NCBI GenBank assembly: GCA_001321855.1
Contig: JPUP01000078.1
Location: forward strand, 1 to 64,000
Direction of reading: 5' to 3'
DNA length: 64,000 nt
Origin: SAR11 cluster bacterium PRT-SC02
Lineage (GTDB): Bacteria > Pseudomonadota > Alphaproteobacteria > Pelagibacterales > Pelagibacteraceae
Shown: positions 51,722-62,511 of the stretch, piece by piece
Position numbering within the stretch: position 1 is the stretch's first letter
How the letters are laid out: the number at the start of each line of letters is the position of its first letter
Program-made: the position numbers and the translations under genes
The notes under the pieces: model-generated
Told to the model about the DNA's origin: nothing
The model's database searches: none
What the model saw: only the letters and a program-made list of their open reading frames with translations

Positions 51722-52479
51722 AAAGATTTAAATAATCTTTCTAATCTAAAAGATTTATCCAAATTCCAGAATTTTAAAACACTTCCTTCTAATGTATCAT
51801 TCGAAAAAAAAATGTATTTTGCTTTTCCAACTAAATTAATATTTTGTACATAACCAACACTTGATAAAAATCTACTGTCTTTTGAGCAATCTCTATTATC
51901 ACCCATTAAAAAATAATGATTTTGAGGCACAACATATTTATCGCTATTTTGTAATGTGCCTTTTTTATTGTAAGCAGCTAGATATTTCTTTCCATTAGGT
52001 AAAGTTTCTTCGTAAATAATATTTTCCAACTCGTAAGAACCACATCTTATAGAATATTTTTTTTTAATTATTTTTCTTTTTATTTTTTCTTTATTTATAA
52101 ATATTTCACCATTTATAAATTGAATTTCATCTCCTGGTAAACCTATCAAACGTTTAATATAGTCGGTTCTATTGTCTGCTGGTGTTTTAAAAACAACTAA
52201 ATCTCCCTGATTAGGTTCAACCCTTATAAAACGATTATTTGATAAAAAAAAGGGACTGAAAGGAAAAGAATGTTTGCTATAACCATAAGACATCTTAGAA
52301 ACAAAAATTCTATCACCTATTAGTAAATTAGGCTCCATTGATGATGAGGGTATATAAAAAGGCTGGACGATTAATGAACGTATTAAAATTGCAATTATTA
52401 ATGCATAAAAAATTGTTTTGATATTATCAATTAATATTGTTTTAATTTTTTTGCTAATCATTGATATATAAAAACACAA
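51718..52479 (-). CDS. lepB: Signal peptidase I (start likely 52461)
   Basis: IPSSSMEPNLLIGDRIFVSK, DYIKRLIGLPGDEI, YFLMGDNRDCSKDSR. Confidence 0.97.
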   Translation of the reverse strand: MCFYISMISKKIKTILIDNIKTIFYALIIAILIRSLIVQPFYIPSSSMEPNLLIGDRIFVSKMSYGYSKHSFPFSPFFLSNNRFIRVEPNQGDLVVFKTPADNRTDYIKRLIGLPGDEIQFINGEIFINKEKIKRKIIKKKYSIRCGSYELENIIYEETLPNGKKYLAAYNKKGTLQNSDKYVVPQNHYFLMGDNRDCSKDSRFLSSVGYVQNINLVGKAKYIFFSNDTLEGSVLKFWNLDKSFRLERLFKSL

Positions 52480-52841
52480 GCAATAGCATAATTACTTTCA
52501 TCAGATAAAGATAAAAAAACTTTAATTTTTTTTTTGTACAATTTATTCACAGTTTTTAAACTTTTTCCCTTTAAATTTATATGTGGTTTACCTTTTTTAT
52601 TATTTAAAACTTCTATTTCATTAAAACTTAAGCCTGTAGAAATACCTGTACCCAGGGCTTTAGAAAATGACTCTTTTGCGGCAAATCTTTTTGCAAAACA
52701 ATTAAATTTTTGTTTTTTTTTTGAACAATATATTATTTCGTTTTTTGAGAAGACTCTTTTTAAAAATTTTTTATTTTTTTTTATACTTTTTGTAAGTCTT
52801 TTTACATTAACTATATCTGTTCCAATTCCTAAAAATTTCAT
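52458..52841 (-). CDS. acpS: Holo-[acyl-carrier-protein] synthase
   Basis: GIGTDIVNVKRL, FAKRFAAKESFSKALGTGIS. Confidence 0.95.
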   Translation of the reverse strand: MKFLGIGTDIVNVKRLTKSIKKNKKFLKRVFSKNEIIYCSKKKQKFNCFAKRFAAKESFSKALGTGISTGLSFNEIEVLNNKKGKPHINLKGKSLKTVNKLYKKKIKVFLSLSDESNYAIACVFIYQ

Positions 52842-53566
52842 TGGTTAATAATTTTTTTAAAATTTTTAATAGATCTGCCAATTCCAACAAAAATAGAGTC
52901 CCCTATAAGAAAATGACCAATGTTAAATTCTTTTATATTTATTATTTTTGATAATATTCTTGCAGATTTGTAAGTTATTCCGTGGCCAGCATGTATTTCT
53001 AGCCCAATTGACACTCCAAAATCTATGGCTTTTTTTATTTTGCGGAATTCATTTTGGTAATTTTTTTTATTATTTATTAATCTGCATATTTTACCAGTAT
53101 GTATTTCTACACAATCTGCATTAAAATAAAATTTTGCTAATTTGAGATCTCTTATTTTGGGCTCAATAAAAAGGCTTATTCTTGAACCATTTTTTTTTAA
53201 TTTTGTAATTATTTTTTTTAAAAACTGTTTATTGTAATCTAAGTTTAAACCGCCCTCGGTCGTAATCTCTTTTCTTTTTTCGGGAACAAAACAAATAAAA
53301 TCAGGTTTATATTTCATCGCAATCCTAAACATTTCATTTGTAGCAGCAATTTCCAAATTAATTGGTATTTTGCTTTTTTTTTTTAAAACCTTAAGATCAT
53401 TATCATTTATATGTCTTCTGTCTTCACGAAGATGAACGGTCACAGAGTCTGCGCCGTGAGTTTTTGCAAAATTTGCAGCTCTTAAAGGATCTGGGTAATT
53501 TTCACCTCTTGCATTTCTAACTGTAGCGACATGATCTATGTTAACTCCTAATCTTTTTTTTTTCAT
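52838..53566 (-). CDS. pdxJ: Pyridoxine 5'-phosphate synthase
   Basis: LGVNIDHVATVRNARGENYPDPLRAA, VTVHLREDRRHI, LEIHAGHGITY. Confidence 0.98.
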   Translation of the reverse strand: MKKKRLGVNIDHVATVRNARGENYPDPLRAANFAKTHGADSVTVHLREDRRHINDNDLKVLKKKSKIPINLEIAATNEMFRIAMKYKPDFICFVPEKRKEITTEGGLNLDYNKQFLKKIITKLKKNGSRISLFIEPKIRDLKLAKFYFNADCVEIHTGKICRLINNKKNYQNEFRKIKKAIDFGVSIGLEIHAGHGITYKSARILSKIINIKEFNIGHFLIGDSIFVGIGRSIKNFKKIINQ

Positions 53567-54171
53567 TAGAGACTCCTGCTTCCAGGTTTTATGGCCTTAA
53601 TTTTTTTTAACTCATGGGGCAATTCATTTTGATTGTATGTGGGGATATCTATTTTTACTTGTGAAATAATATTTTCTTTAATGAGTGATGAACCCTTTGA
53701 CCTGTCAATTAAACATGCGTAACCAGCAATTACAGCACCAGATTTTTTAATAAGTTCAGAACATTCTAAACTAGATTTACCAGTTGTAATGACATCTTCA
53801 ACAATTAGAACTTTTAAATTTTTTTGGATTTTGAAATTTCTCCTTAACTCAAAAGAATTATTTACTCTTTCAGAAAAAATAGTATCTTTATTAAGAATTT
53901 TACCAATTTCATAACCAACTATAATACCACCCATTGCTGGAGAAAGGATTAAGTCAAAGTCAGGCACAGCTTTTTTTATTTTTTCTGCTAAAGAATTGCA
54001 AAATTTAACTGCAAATTTTGGCTTACTCATTAATTGAGCACATTGAATATATTTACTACTATGTAAACCAGAGGATAGTATAAAATGACCTTCTATAAGT
54101 GCCTTAGTTTCCTTTAAAATTTTCAAAGATTCTTCGTAAGAAAGCATTTTTTTTCTGTTTGTGTCTAACAA
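53566..54171 (-). CDS. pyrE: Orotate phosphoribosyltransferase (start possibly 54147)
   Basis: FILSSGLHSSKYIQCAQ, VLIVEDVITTGKS. Confidence 0.95.
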   Translation of the reverse strand: MLDTNRKKMLSYEESLKILKETKALIEGHFILSSGLHSSKYIQCAQLMSKPKFAVKFCNSLAEKIKKAVPDFDLILSPAMGGIIVGYEIGKILNKDTIFSERVNNSFELRRNFKIQKNLKVLIVEDVITTGKSSLECSELIKKSGAVIAGYACLIDRSKGSSLIKENIISQVKIDIPTYNQNELPHELKKIKAIKPGSRSL

Positions 54172-55852
54172 TTTTAAAATTTAAATTTTTTTGTTTAATT
54201 TGACTTATCAAGTTTGTAAATTTTTTCAAATCATTTATTTGTAAATCAAATGAAAATTGAAGAAAATCTTGTTTTTTTTTTAATAATTCTACATTAATAA
54301 TATTTCCTTTATTTAGTCCAATAATTGTACTTATCTCACCTAATACTCCTGGTTTATGAGGGAGATCAACTATTAATGTTGAATGGTAAATTTTATTACT
54401 TTTTTCCTCTGATTGAAAAGATCTATCTTGCCAATATTTTCTTATAGACGCTCTGGCCTTTCCTGTTTTAGAGGAGGACAACCAGTGTAATGAAGGTGAA
54501 ACTTTTTTTGAATTCAAAATTTGTATCATGTCGCCATTTTTAAGTTCAGTTTGCAAAGGAGACTCCCGCCCATTTATCTTACAGCCTATAGCGGTATCTC
54601 CTATTTTTGTATGAACAGCATAAGCAAAGTCAATTGCTGTAGCTGCTTTTGGTAATTTTATAACTGCCCCTTTAGGTGTAAAGCAAAAAACATTATCTTG
54701 AAACATTTGCAATTTTGTAAATTCATAATAATGTTCGGGGCTATTACCGGTCTCTATAATTTCTACTAAGTCTCTTAACCAATCATATTCTTTCCAAGAT
54801 ATCTCTGAAAATTTTTCTGATGATTTATATTTCCAGTGAGATGCTATACCTCTTTCAGCAAATTCATGCATTTCTCTAGTTCTTATTTGAATTTCTATTC
54901 TTTGCCTATGAGGACCTATTACTGCAGTATGTATTGATTTGTATCCATTTATTTTTGGTGTAGATATATAATCTTTAAATCTTCCTGGTATTGCTGGGTA
55001 TTCAGAATGAAAAAAACCTAATGTCTTATAGCAATCATCAATATTACTTACAATAATTCTAAAACCTACAATATCTGTTAATTGCTCTAGGGAAATTTTT
55101 TTATTTTGTATTTTTCTCCAAATTGAAAAAGGGGTTTTTTCTCTACCGGCGATTTCTGCAAAAATTCCATTTTTATTTAGTAAACTGATTAAGTCAGCAG
55201 AAATTATTTTAAAACTATCCTCTCTGTTATTCTTAATAAATTTCAACCTTTCCTGAATTAAATCTCTTGCTTTTTTGTTTAAAATTTCAAAAGATAAATC
55301 CTCTAGCTCATCTCTTATTCTATTCATTCCCATTCTGTCCGCTAAAGGGGCATATATTTCCATAGTTTCTTTAGCAATTTTTTGTTTTTTCTCTTCAGAT
55401 TTGAACGCTTTAATCGTTCTCATGTTGTGCAATCTATCTGCAATTTTTACTAGAAGCACTCGTATATCCTTTGAAGTTGCTAAAATAAGTTTTCTAAAAT
55501 TTTCTGCTTTTGAATTATCAACAACTTTATTTTCTAAAGCTGATATTTTGGTTACCCCATCAACTAAATCGGCAACTTCTTTGCCAAATTCTTTTAGTAC
55601 TAATTCATATGTCGCTGATGTGTCCTCTATAGTATCATGAAGCAATCCTGTGACTATTGTGGCACTATCTAATTTTAGATCACTAAGAATATTTGCAACG
55701 GCTAAAGGATGAATTACAAAAGGATCGCCTGATTTTCTTTTTTGGTTTTTGTGTGCGGTCATAGCAAAATCGAAGGCTTTATTTAAAGATTTGGAGTTCA
55801 AAAATCTATTGTAAGATTTGATTTTACTAATTAATTCATTATTACTAATCAT
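54104..55852 (-). CDS. spoT: RelA/SpoT (p)ppGpp synthetase/hydrolase
   Basis: GLLHDTIEDTSAT, KIADRLHNMRT, NGYKSIHTAVIGP, TGKARASIR; no separate ACT call. Confidence 0.96.
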   Translation of the reverse strand: MISNNELISKIKSYNRFLNSKSLNKAFDFAMTAHKNQKRKSGDPFVIHPLAVANILSDLKLDSATIVTGLLHDTIEDTSATYELVLKEFGKEVADLVDGVTKISALENKVVDNSKAENFRKLILATSKDIRVLLVKIADRLHNMRTIKAFKSEEKKQKIAKETMEIYAPLADRMGMNRIRDELEDLSFEILNKKARDLIQERLKFIKNNREDSFKIISADLISLLNKNGIFAEIAGREKTPFSIWRKIQNKKISLEQLTDIVGFRIIVSNIDDCYKTLGFFHSEYPAIPGRFKDYISTPKINGYKSIHTAVIGPHRQRIEIQIRTREMHEFAERGIASHWKYKSSEKFSEISWKEYDWLRDLVEIIETGNSPEHYYEFTKLQMFQDNVFCFTPKGAVIKLPKAATAIDFAYAVHTKIGDTAIGCKINGRESPLQTELKNGDMIQILNSKKVSPSLHWLSSSKTGKARASIRKYWQDRSFQSEEKSNKIYHSTLIVDLPHKPGVLGEISTIIGLNKGNIINVELLKKKQDFLQFSFDLQINDLKKFTNLISQIKQKNLNFKIVRHKQKKNAFLRRIFENFKGN

Positions 55853-56364
55853 TAGTTAATTATATCACTTTTAGTTAATCTTGTAATCTGAATACGTAAA
55901 TTTAAATTTAGATCTGATATTAAATCATTTATTTTTTTATTAGTTATTGGGTGTCTCCATTCAGGATTAAGATCTCTCATTGGAAAAAGGACAAAATTTC
56001 TTATATGTAATCTAGGATGGGGTATGTTAATTTGCTTAGTATTTTTTACTATTCCTTTAAAATCAATTATATCAATATCACATACCCTGGGAAAATTCGT
56101 AACTTTTTTAACTCTACCTATTCTTTTTTCAATATACTTTATCCTGTTTAATAAATTCTCAGGCGTTAATTTGCTCTTAACTTTAATACCTATATTTAGA
56201 AATTTTGGAAAAACTGAGTTTGGATATGAGGGTGTTTCATAAATAGATGATGTTTTAAGAATAATTATCCCATATTTTTTTATTGATTGAATTGCATATT
56301 TTATATTGTCGATTCTTTTCCCTAATCTTGAGTCTAAGTTTGAACCAATATTCAAATAAATCAT
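55852..56364 (-). CDS. folK: HPPK, 2-amino-4-hydroxy-6-hydroxymethyldihydropteridine pyrophosphokinase
   Basis: [53 protein letters not shown]. Confidence 0.95.
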   Translation of the reverse strand: MIYLNIGSNLDSRLGKRIDNIKYAIQSIKKYGIIILKTSSIYETPSYPNSVFPKFLNIGIKVKSKLTPENLLNRIKYIEKRIGRVKKVTNFPRVCDIDIIDFKGIVKNTKQINIPHPRLHIRNFVLFPMRDLNPEWRHPITNKKINDLISDLNLNLRIQITRLTKSDIIN

Positions 56365-56837
56365 TTTTGTCTATCTCTAAAAATCTTGGCTTTTTCTCTA
56401 TGCCAGTCTCTCTTCTTTTTTACTTGTCTCTTATCATAAAGTTTTTTTCCTTTAGCCACAGCAATTTGAATTTTTGCTTTACCTTTTAAAAAATAAAGTT
56501 TGGTTGGCACTAATGTTAATCCATCTTGATTTATCCTGCCTATTAATTTATTAATCTCTTTTTTTTTTAATAATAATTTCCTATCTCCTCTCGGATCATG
56601 GTTGTTGTATGACGATTGTTTATATAAAGGGATATGAGAATTGATTAAGAATATTTCTCCATTTTTATCTAGAGCAAAAGACTCGGAAATATTTGCTTTC
56701 CCATCTCTTAATGATTTTACTTCAGAACCTTTCAAGCAAATTCCAGCTTCAATTAATTCTTTAAAAAAATAATTAAAACTTGCTTTTCTGTTAAGACAAA
56801 TAATTTTTTGACCAAGAGATCTATTTTTAATCATCAA
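56361..56837 (-). CDS. smpB: SsrA-binding protein
   Basis: [61 protein letters not shown]. Confidence 0.98.
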   Translation of the reverse strand: MMIKNRSLGQKIICLNRKASFNYFFKELIEAGICLKGSEVKSLRDGKANISESFALDKNGEIFLINSHIPLYKQSSYNNHDPRGDRKLLLKKKEINKLIGRINQDGLTLVPTKLYFLKGKAKIQIAVAKGKKLYDKRQVKKKRDWHREKAKIFRDRQK

Positions 56838-57718
56838 AGCAGTTTCGCGACTTCAAGTGCTTTTTGAACTTCTTTCTTAGTACTTTCCATAACCTCAACT
56901 AAGGGCAGTCTAACAGTGGGTGGAGATAATTTTAATAAAGATGCAGCATATTTGACGGGAGAAGGATTGCTCTCAATGAATAATGCTTTATGAAGTGGTG
57001 ATAATAATTTATTTATTTCATTTGCTCTAGTTAAGTTTTTGTTGTTATTTAAATTAAGAGAACAAGATTGAAACTCCGCGCACATTTTTGCAGCTACATT
57101 TGCTGTTACACTAATACAACCAGAACCACCTCTTTTATTAAACTCTAAAGCATTATGATCCTCGCCAGTTAATTGCAAAAACTCTTTTCCCATAAATTTA
57201 ATTGACTGATCAACACGTTCTAAATTACCTGTTGCGTCTTTGACCCCTATGATATTTTTTAATTCAAACAACTTACTCATAGTTTCAACTGACATATCTA
57301 TAACAGATCTTGAAGGAATATTATAAATGATGATTGGTATACCTACATTGTCATTAATTTTTTTGTAATGTTGGTAAAGACCTTCTTGTGTGGGTTTATT
57401 ATAATATGGAGTTACAATAAGTAATCCGTTGGCTTTAGATTTTTCTGCGTACTTGGATAACTCTATGGCTTCTTCTGTAGAGTTTGAACCTGTGCCAGCT
57501 ATAACAGGTATTTTGCCCTTACACTCTTTCACAGCTATCTCTATAACTTTCTTATGTTCATTATGAGATAAAGTTGGTGATTCACCGGTCGTTCCAGCTG
57601 GGACTATGCCATTCGTCCCATTTTGTATGTGATGTTGAATTAAATCTACATAATTACCTTCATCTAATTGATCATCTTTAAATGGAGTTATTAATGCTAC
57701 GATTGAACCTTTGAACAT
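56834..57718 (-). CDS. dapA: 4-hydroxy-tetrahydrodipicolinate synthase
   Basis: [53 protein letters not shown]. Confidence 0.97.
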   Translation of the reverse strand: MFKGSIVALITPFKDDQLDEGNYVDLIQHHIQNGTNGIVPAGTTGESPTLSHNEHKKVIEIAVKECKGKIPVIAGTGSNSTEEAIELSKYAEKSKANGLLIVTPYYNKPTQEGLYQHYKKINDNVGIPIIIYNIPSRSVIDMSVETMSKLFELKNIIGVKDATGNLERVDQSIKFMGKEFLQLTGEDHNALEFNKRGGSGCISVTANVAAKMCAEFQSCSLNLNNNKNLTRANEINKLLSPLHKALFIESNPSPVKYAASLLKLSPPTVRLPLVEVMESTKKEVQKALEVAKLL

Positions 57719-57750
57719 AAGTTAATATAAGAATATTTATAGTTTAATTT

Positions 57751-59994
57751 ATGCTTAAAAGATTAATTAGTCTAGTTATATTATTAAGTTTAATAATAAA
57801 TTTTGAGATAAGCTCTGAAGAAACTCGATTTTTATTACCAAAAAATAAACCTTCGGTATTTAAAAAAATTGATAATATTAAAAAAAATACCGAGATTATA
57901 ACACCGTCAAAAAAACCAGAAATATTTGAGAAGAAAACGACTATTGAAAAGGTTGCAAAAGAAAAAGAGAAAACAATATTTAAAGATAATGTAATAAAAA
58001 AACAGCTCAAAACCAAACAAATAAGCTCTTTTTTGGTTCCTAAAAAAAAACCCAAATCTTATAAAGTAGTTTCTTCTGCTAAAAGATCAAAATATTTAAA
58101 CCAAAAAGATTTTGATAGAGCAAAGTTAGTTTTTGAACAATTTAAAGCAAGGAAATGGATAACAGGATATCAAACTTCAACTAAAATTAAAGATAAAGAA
58201 TTTAAAAATTTTATTAGGTACCTATATTTGATTAAAGTTGGAAATAACGCAACATTCAATGATTATCAAATATTTATAGATAGAAACCCAGATTATCCTA
58301 GAATAGGACGACTTCGGTATTTAGCTGAGAAAAAAATTTATTTAAAAAATACAACACCAAATAATGTTACTAATTGGTTTGAAAAATATCCTCCTGTAAG
58401 CGGTACTGGGAAATTAAAACTTGCAGAGGCAATGATGAAAAAAAATAATAACTCGGAAATATCTGTCTTAATAAAAGATGGTTGGATTAACGCAGACTTA
58501 AGTAAAAGCGAATTAAGATATTTTAGAAATAAATTTAAATCGATTTTAACGTCAGAAGATCACATTAAAAGAGCTGATCATTTAGCGTGGGAAAAAAAAT
58601 ATTGGGATTTAAAAAGAATGTTAAAATATTTACCAAAAGATCATAAAGCGCTTTATAACGCTAGACAAATATTAATGAGTAATTCTTATGGTGTTGACAA
58701 TGCTATTGCCAAAGTGCCAACAAGATTTAAGAAAGATATAGGTTTGCAATATGATAGACTTAAATGGAGAAATAGACGAGGTAGACTAGAGTCTTCATTG
58801 CAAATTTTATATGACAATTCAAATAAATCGGAGGAAGAATTAATAAGAGCCGATCTTTGGTGGACTCAAAGAGAAAGTATTGTAAGAAGTTTAATTTATA
58901 AAAAAAGATATAAAACAGCATACAAGGTAGCTAGCGAGCATGGTCTATCTTCAGGTCCTGAATTTGCCGATGCTGAATGGCTCTCTGGTTGGATAGCACA
59001 TGCGTTTTTAAAGTCTCAAGAATATGCCATCGATCATTTTCTTAATTTTTATGATAACGTGAGTTACCCAATAAGTGTTGCAAGAGGCGCATATTGGTTA
59101 GGTAAATCATATCAGGCATTGGGTGATAAAAAGAATTCTGAAAAATATTTTTCAGAAGGTTCAAAGTTTTTAACAACTTATTATGGTCAACTTGCATTGA
59201 AAGAACTAAATTCTCAAAACAAAATGACATTAATAGATGAAAGTAAATTTTCCAGTGAATATGAAAAAAAATTTAATAAAAATAGGCTTATAAGAATTGT
59301 AAAAATTCTTAAAGAATTAGATGAAACTAAATATTCAAAATCAATCATAAAACATTTAGCTGATTTAGATATAGAGAATGGTAGTGAAATTCTTGCAGCA
59401 AAATTGGCTACAGATATTGAAAGATATGATTACGCAATTCAAATTTCTAAAAAAGCCTCTTACGAGAAGAGATTTTATTTAAAATATAATTATCCAATAA
59501 TTACGACTCCGAGAAAAATAAATAATAAAATCATGCCTCCTCCCGAAATGATATTAGCTATAATTAGACAAGAAAGTGAATTTGATAGAAGAGCAAATAG
59601 TTATGTAGGTGCAAGGGGAATGATGCAACTTATGAAATACACCGCAAAAATTGTTGCTAAGCAAGCAAAACTCCCTTACAGCATAAGCGGATTAACTAGG
59701 GACCCAGAGTATAATATTAAATTGGGATCATATTATTTCAATTCTTTATTAAGTGATTATAATAACGTTTTTCCGTTTGCTATTGCAGCATATAACGCCG
59801 GGCCAAATAGAGTAAAAACTTGGAGGAGAATAAACGGTGATCCATCAAAGAACGAGCTAAGCTATATTGATTGGATAGAGTTAATAAGATTTAAAGAAAC
59901 TAGGAACTATGTTCAAAGAGTCATTGAAAATATTAATGTTTATAGATTTATGATAAGTCAACAACCTGAAAAAATAAGTGGATTTTATAAATAA
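57751..59994 (+). CDS. Soluble lytic murein transglycosylase
   Basis: MILAIIRQESEFDRRANSYVGARGMMQLM, AIAAYNAGPNRVKTWRR; Slt-like helical N-terminal region. Confidence 0.95.
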   Translation: MLKRLISLVILLSLIINFEISSEETRFLLPKNKPSVFKKIDNIKKNTEIITPSKKPEIFEKKTTIEKVAKEKEKTIFKDNVIKKQLKTKQISSFLVPKKKPKSYKVVSSAKRSKYLNQKDFDRAKLVFEQFKARKWITGYQTSTKIKDKEFKNFIRYLYLIKVGNNATFNDYQIFIDRNPDYPRIGRLRYLAEKKIYLKNTTPNNVTNWFEKYPPVSGTGKLKLAEAMMKKNNNSEISVLIKDGWINADLSKSELRYFRNKFKSILTSEDHIKRADHLAWEKKYWDLKRMLKYLPKDHKALYNARQILMSNSYGVDNAIAKVPTRFKKDIGLQYDRLKWRNRRGRLESSLQILYDNSNKSEEELIRADLWWTQRESIVRSLIYKKRYKTAYKVASEHGLSSGPEFADAEWLSGWIAHAFLKSQEYAIDHFLNFYDNVSYPISVARGAYWLGKSYQALGDKKNSEKYFSEGSKFLTTYYGQLALKELNSQNKMTLIDESKFSSEYEKKFNKNRLIRIVKILKELDETKYSKSIIKHLADLDIENGSEILAAKLATDIERYDYAIQISKKASYEKRFYLKYNYPIITTPRKINNKIMPPPEMILAIIRQESEFDRRANSYVGARGMMQLMKYTAKIVAKQAKLPYSISGLTRDPEYNIKLGSYYFNSLLSDYNNVFPFAIAAYNAGPNRVKTWRRINGDPSKNELSYIDWIELIRFKETRNYVQRVIENINVYRFMISQQPEKISGFYK

Positions 59995-59996
59995 AC

Positions 59997-60091
59997 TGGC
60001 GGTGAGAGAGGGATTCGAACCCTCGGTACGGCTTTTCAACCGTACGTCGGTTTAGCAAACCGATGGTTTAAACCAACTCACCCATCTCACC
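59997..60091 (-). tRNA. tRNA-Ser (anticodon GCT), CCA encoded, long variable arm
   Basis: Reverse complement GGTGAGATGGGTGAGTTGG...TCGGTTTGCTAAACCGA...variable stem TACGGTTGAAAAGCCGTA...CTCACCGCCA. Confidence 0.96.
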
Positions 60092-60143
60092 AAATTAGTA
60101 TATTTATATAAAAATTTTATCTATATTGCATCAGATTTAATCA

Positions 60144-61016
60144 ATGGAGCAGCATCAATTAAAAGGAGTCATATCTACTATTTCCGCGTCTTTATGGTGG
60201 GGAATAATAGGTGTTATTTATTTTAAATTCGTATCATTTGCCTCACCATTGGAATTAACAATACATAGAACTATTTGGACAGCATTTTTACTTATTTTGA
60301 TTACTTTTTACTATTCTAAATGGGATGAATTTTTTACAATTATAAAAAAACCCTACAATATGATTATACTATTTGTAAGTGGTCTTTTAGTTACAATAAA
60401 TTGGTTTACTTGGTTGTATGCAGTAAGCACTGAAAAATTATTAGATGCAAGTTTAGGTTATTATATTTTTCCTTTGTTAAGTGTATTTCTTGGGGCATTA
60501 TTTCTTAATGAAAAACTAAATAAATATAAAATAATTGCTGTCATTTTGGTGGGTATTTCACTAATTTATCTGCTTATTAAACTTAATGAAATTCCTTGGA
60601 TTGGAATGATAGTTGCAATTACCTTCAGCCTATATGGGCTAATTAGAAAAAAAATTAAGATTTCATCTGATATTGGTTTACTTATTGAAACATTATTAAT
60701 ATCTCCGATTGCAATACTTCTATTCATTTATTTAATGAAAAATAATCTAAATGTTTTTTCTGTGAAAGAGCCATTACTATCTTTTTATTTATTTTGGGCT
60801 GGATTTATGACTTTAGTACCTTTATTTTTGTACACTATAGGTTTTAATATAGTTGGAATAGGACCAGCCAGTATGATATTTTTTTTAACACCTACTGCGC
60901 AATTTATTTTGGGTTTAATGTACTTTAATGAACCTTTAGTTTTTGATAAACTTGTTGGGTTCGTTTTGATTTGGATTTCAGTAATAATTTATTTAAATGA
61001 ATTACGCAAAAAGTAA
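60144..61016 (+). CDS. rarD: EamA/RarD-type transporter
   Basis: LKGVISTISASLWWGIIGVIYFKF, TINWFTWLYAVSTEKLLDASLGYYIFPLLSVFLGALFLNEKL. Confidence 0.88.
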   Translation: MEQHQLKGVISTISASLWWGIIGVIYFKFVSFASPLELTIHRTIWTAFLLILITFYYSKWDEFFTIIKKPYNMIILFVSGLLVTINWFTWLYAVSTEKLLDASLGYYIFPLLSVFLGALFLNEKLNKYKIIAVILVGISLIYLLIKLNEIPWIGMIVAITFSLYGLIRKKIKISSDIGLLIETLLISPIAILLFIYLMKNNLNVFSVKEPLLSFYLFWAGFMTLVPLFLYTIGFNIVGIGPASMIFFLTPTAQFILGLMYFNEPLVFDKLVGFVLIWISVIIYLNELRKK

Positions 61017-62440
61017 ATAAAGAGAATTAATATTGGAATTAAAATTGCTGCCATAAATGAAATAAAAAGTAAATTTGATAAGATAAAATTGTTAATATAA
61101 TTTTCTGAAATTATATTTCCAATTAAAATACTACTTTGAAAATTTTGATTAGGAAAAAAAAGTATACCTGATATTAGTCCTGAAATTATAGAGACTGTAG
61201 CTATTTTTGTATTAATCGATTTGTTAAAAAATCCATAAAATATTGTTATTACTGCTGCACAACAAAATAAGTCAGCAAGAAGAAAAAGGTATAAAATACT
61301 GAGCCCTTTAGAGGAAATAATAAAAGTTATAAGACAAATAATAATAATTATATAATTTGATTTTCTTTTAATATTGTTTTTATTAATGTTTTTATTCAGG
61401 TCCCTGCCATTTATTATGAAAACACTGGATATAGCATTTATAAGAGTATCAATAGTGCTTAGCGTTAATGATATTGCTAAAATTAAAATTGCCAGCACAA
61501 TTACTAAGTTTTGATTTTTAAGCATTATTTCAAAAAATGCTAGGTCAGGGACAATTTCAGAATTTATTGAAATTGATATTAGGCCTGAGTAACCAAACCA
61601 AAAAACAATAGTAAAAGTTATTATAGAAGAATAAATTAAACTTGTTTTTAATATATTATTATTTTTAGCTGAAAAAACTCGCTGCCAATTTCCTTGGTGA
61701 AATAAATTAGTTGCTGCAACAGCAATAAAAAATGTTAAGAATGCAGTATAGTTTGGTATATAGTCTTTATCGATTAAATTAGAAGATTTATTTTTAATTA
61801 AATCCCAACTAGATGATCCAAGGTTACCTAAAATAAAATAAATAGATAAGATAATAATAATAGATAAAAAGATAAATTGATACTTATCAGTTTCAATTGA
61901 TAATTTAAATCCACCTTTCAATATATAAGTTAAACAAATTAACAATGTTAAAGCTGATGTTTTCCATAAAGAGGTGTTTGATATATATTTAAGTAAAGAA
62001 GATATAGCTGTAACTTCTGCTATTAGAAATATTGTTAAATAAAATATTATTAAAAATAAGCATATTTTCAAAACTATTTTACCAAACCGTTTGTCTATAA
62101 ATTCAGTTAAAGAAAGTCCCTTTGGCAATTCTTTTCTAATTTTAGGTCCAAAATTATATAAAAATAACATTGGTGCTGCAGTTCCCAATGCATAACCGGT
62201 TACTGCGCCTATTCCTCCCCATGTGGCTGCTGAGGCGGGTCCAAATAAAATCCAGGCTCCTAAAGCGGACGCTGAAATACTTGATGTTAAAGCAAATGTA
62301 TTTTCATTTCTATCGCCTACAATATAATATGAATTATCCAATTTTTTTTTTCTATTAAAATGACCTAAAACTATGAAAATTAGACCCATTAATAAAATTA
62401 CTGCCAATGAAGAATTTGAAGATAAATGTACTTTTTCCAT
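60989..62440 (-). CDS. thiV: Sodium:solute symporter family transporter, probable thiamine-precursor (HMP) transporter ThiV
   Basis: SSS text SYYIVGDRNENTFALTSSISASALGAWILFGPASAATWGGIGAVTGYALG; immediately preceded by a TPP riboswitch. Confidence 0.85.
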   Translation of the reverse strand: MEKVHLSSNSSLAVILLMGLIFIVLGHFNRKKKLDNSYYIVGDRNENTFALTSSISASALGAWILFGPASAATWGGIGAVTGYALGTAAPMLFLYNFGPKIRKELPKGLSLTEFIDKRFGKIVLKICLFLIIFYLTIFLIAEVTAISSLLKYISNTSLWKTSALTLLICLTYILKGGFKLSIETDKYQFIFLSIIIILSIYFILGNLGSSSWDLIKNKSSNLIDKDYIPNYTAFLTFFIAVAATNLFHQGNWQRVFSAKNNNILKTSLIYSSIITFTIVFWFGYSGLISISINSEIVPDLAFFEIMLKNQNLVIVLAILILAISLTLSTIDTLINAISSVFIINGRDLNKNINKNNIKRKSNYIIIIICLITFIISSKGLSILYLFLLADLFCCAAVITIFYGFFNKSINTKIATVSIISGLISGILFFPNQNFQSSILIGNIISENYINNFILSNLLFISFMAAILIPILILFIYFLRNSFK

Positions 62441-62441
62441 T

Positions 62442-62505
62442 TTTCCCTTACTGAATTACCGGTCAGGTTCTTCGGGTATGATCTCAGTCTTTTAGACACC
62501 CCGTT
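62442..62505 (-). promoter_or_regulatory. TPP riboswitch (THI element)
   Basis: Minus strand: CGGGGTG...CTGAGA...ACCCGAAGAACCTGA...CCGGTAATTCAGTAAGGGA, the conserved thi-box blocks in canonical order. Confidence 0.95.
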
Positions 62506-62511
62506 TACTTA

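Noticed and set aside
54104-54171. 68-nt overlap of spoT 3' end and pyrE 5' end as a dual-coding region
   Set aside because: Likely partly a start-site artefact; pyrE has an internal in-frame Met (54147) that shortens the overlap.
57744-58055. 103-aa minus-strand hydrophobic ORF at the 5' end of the transglycosylase gene
   Set aside because: Antisense of a Lys-rich coding stretch (AAA/AAG reads as Phe/Leu), giving artificial hydrophobicity.
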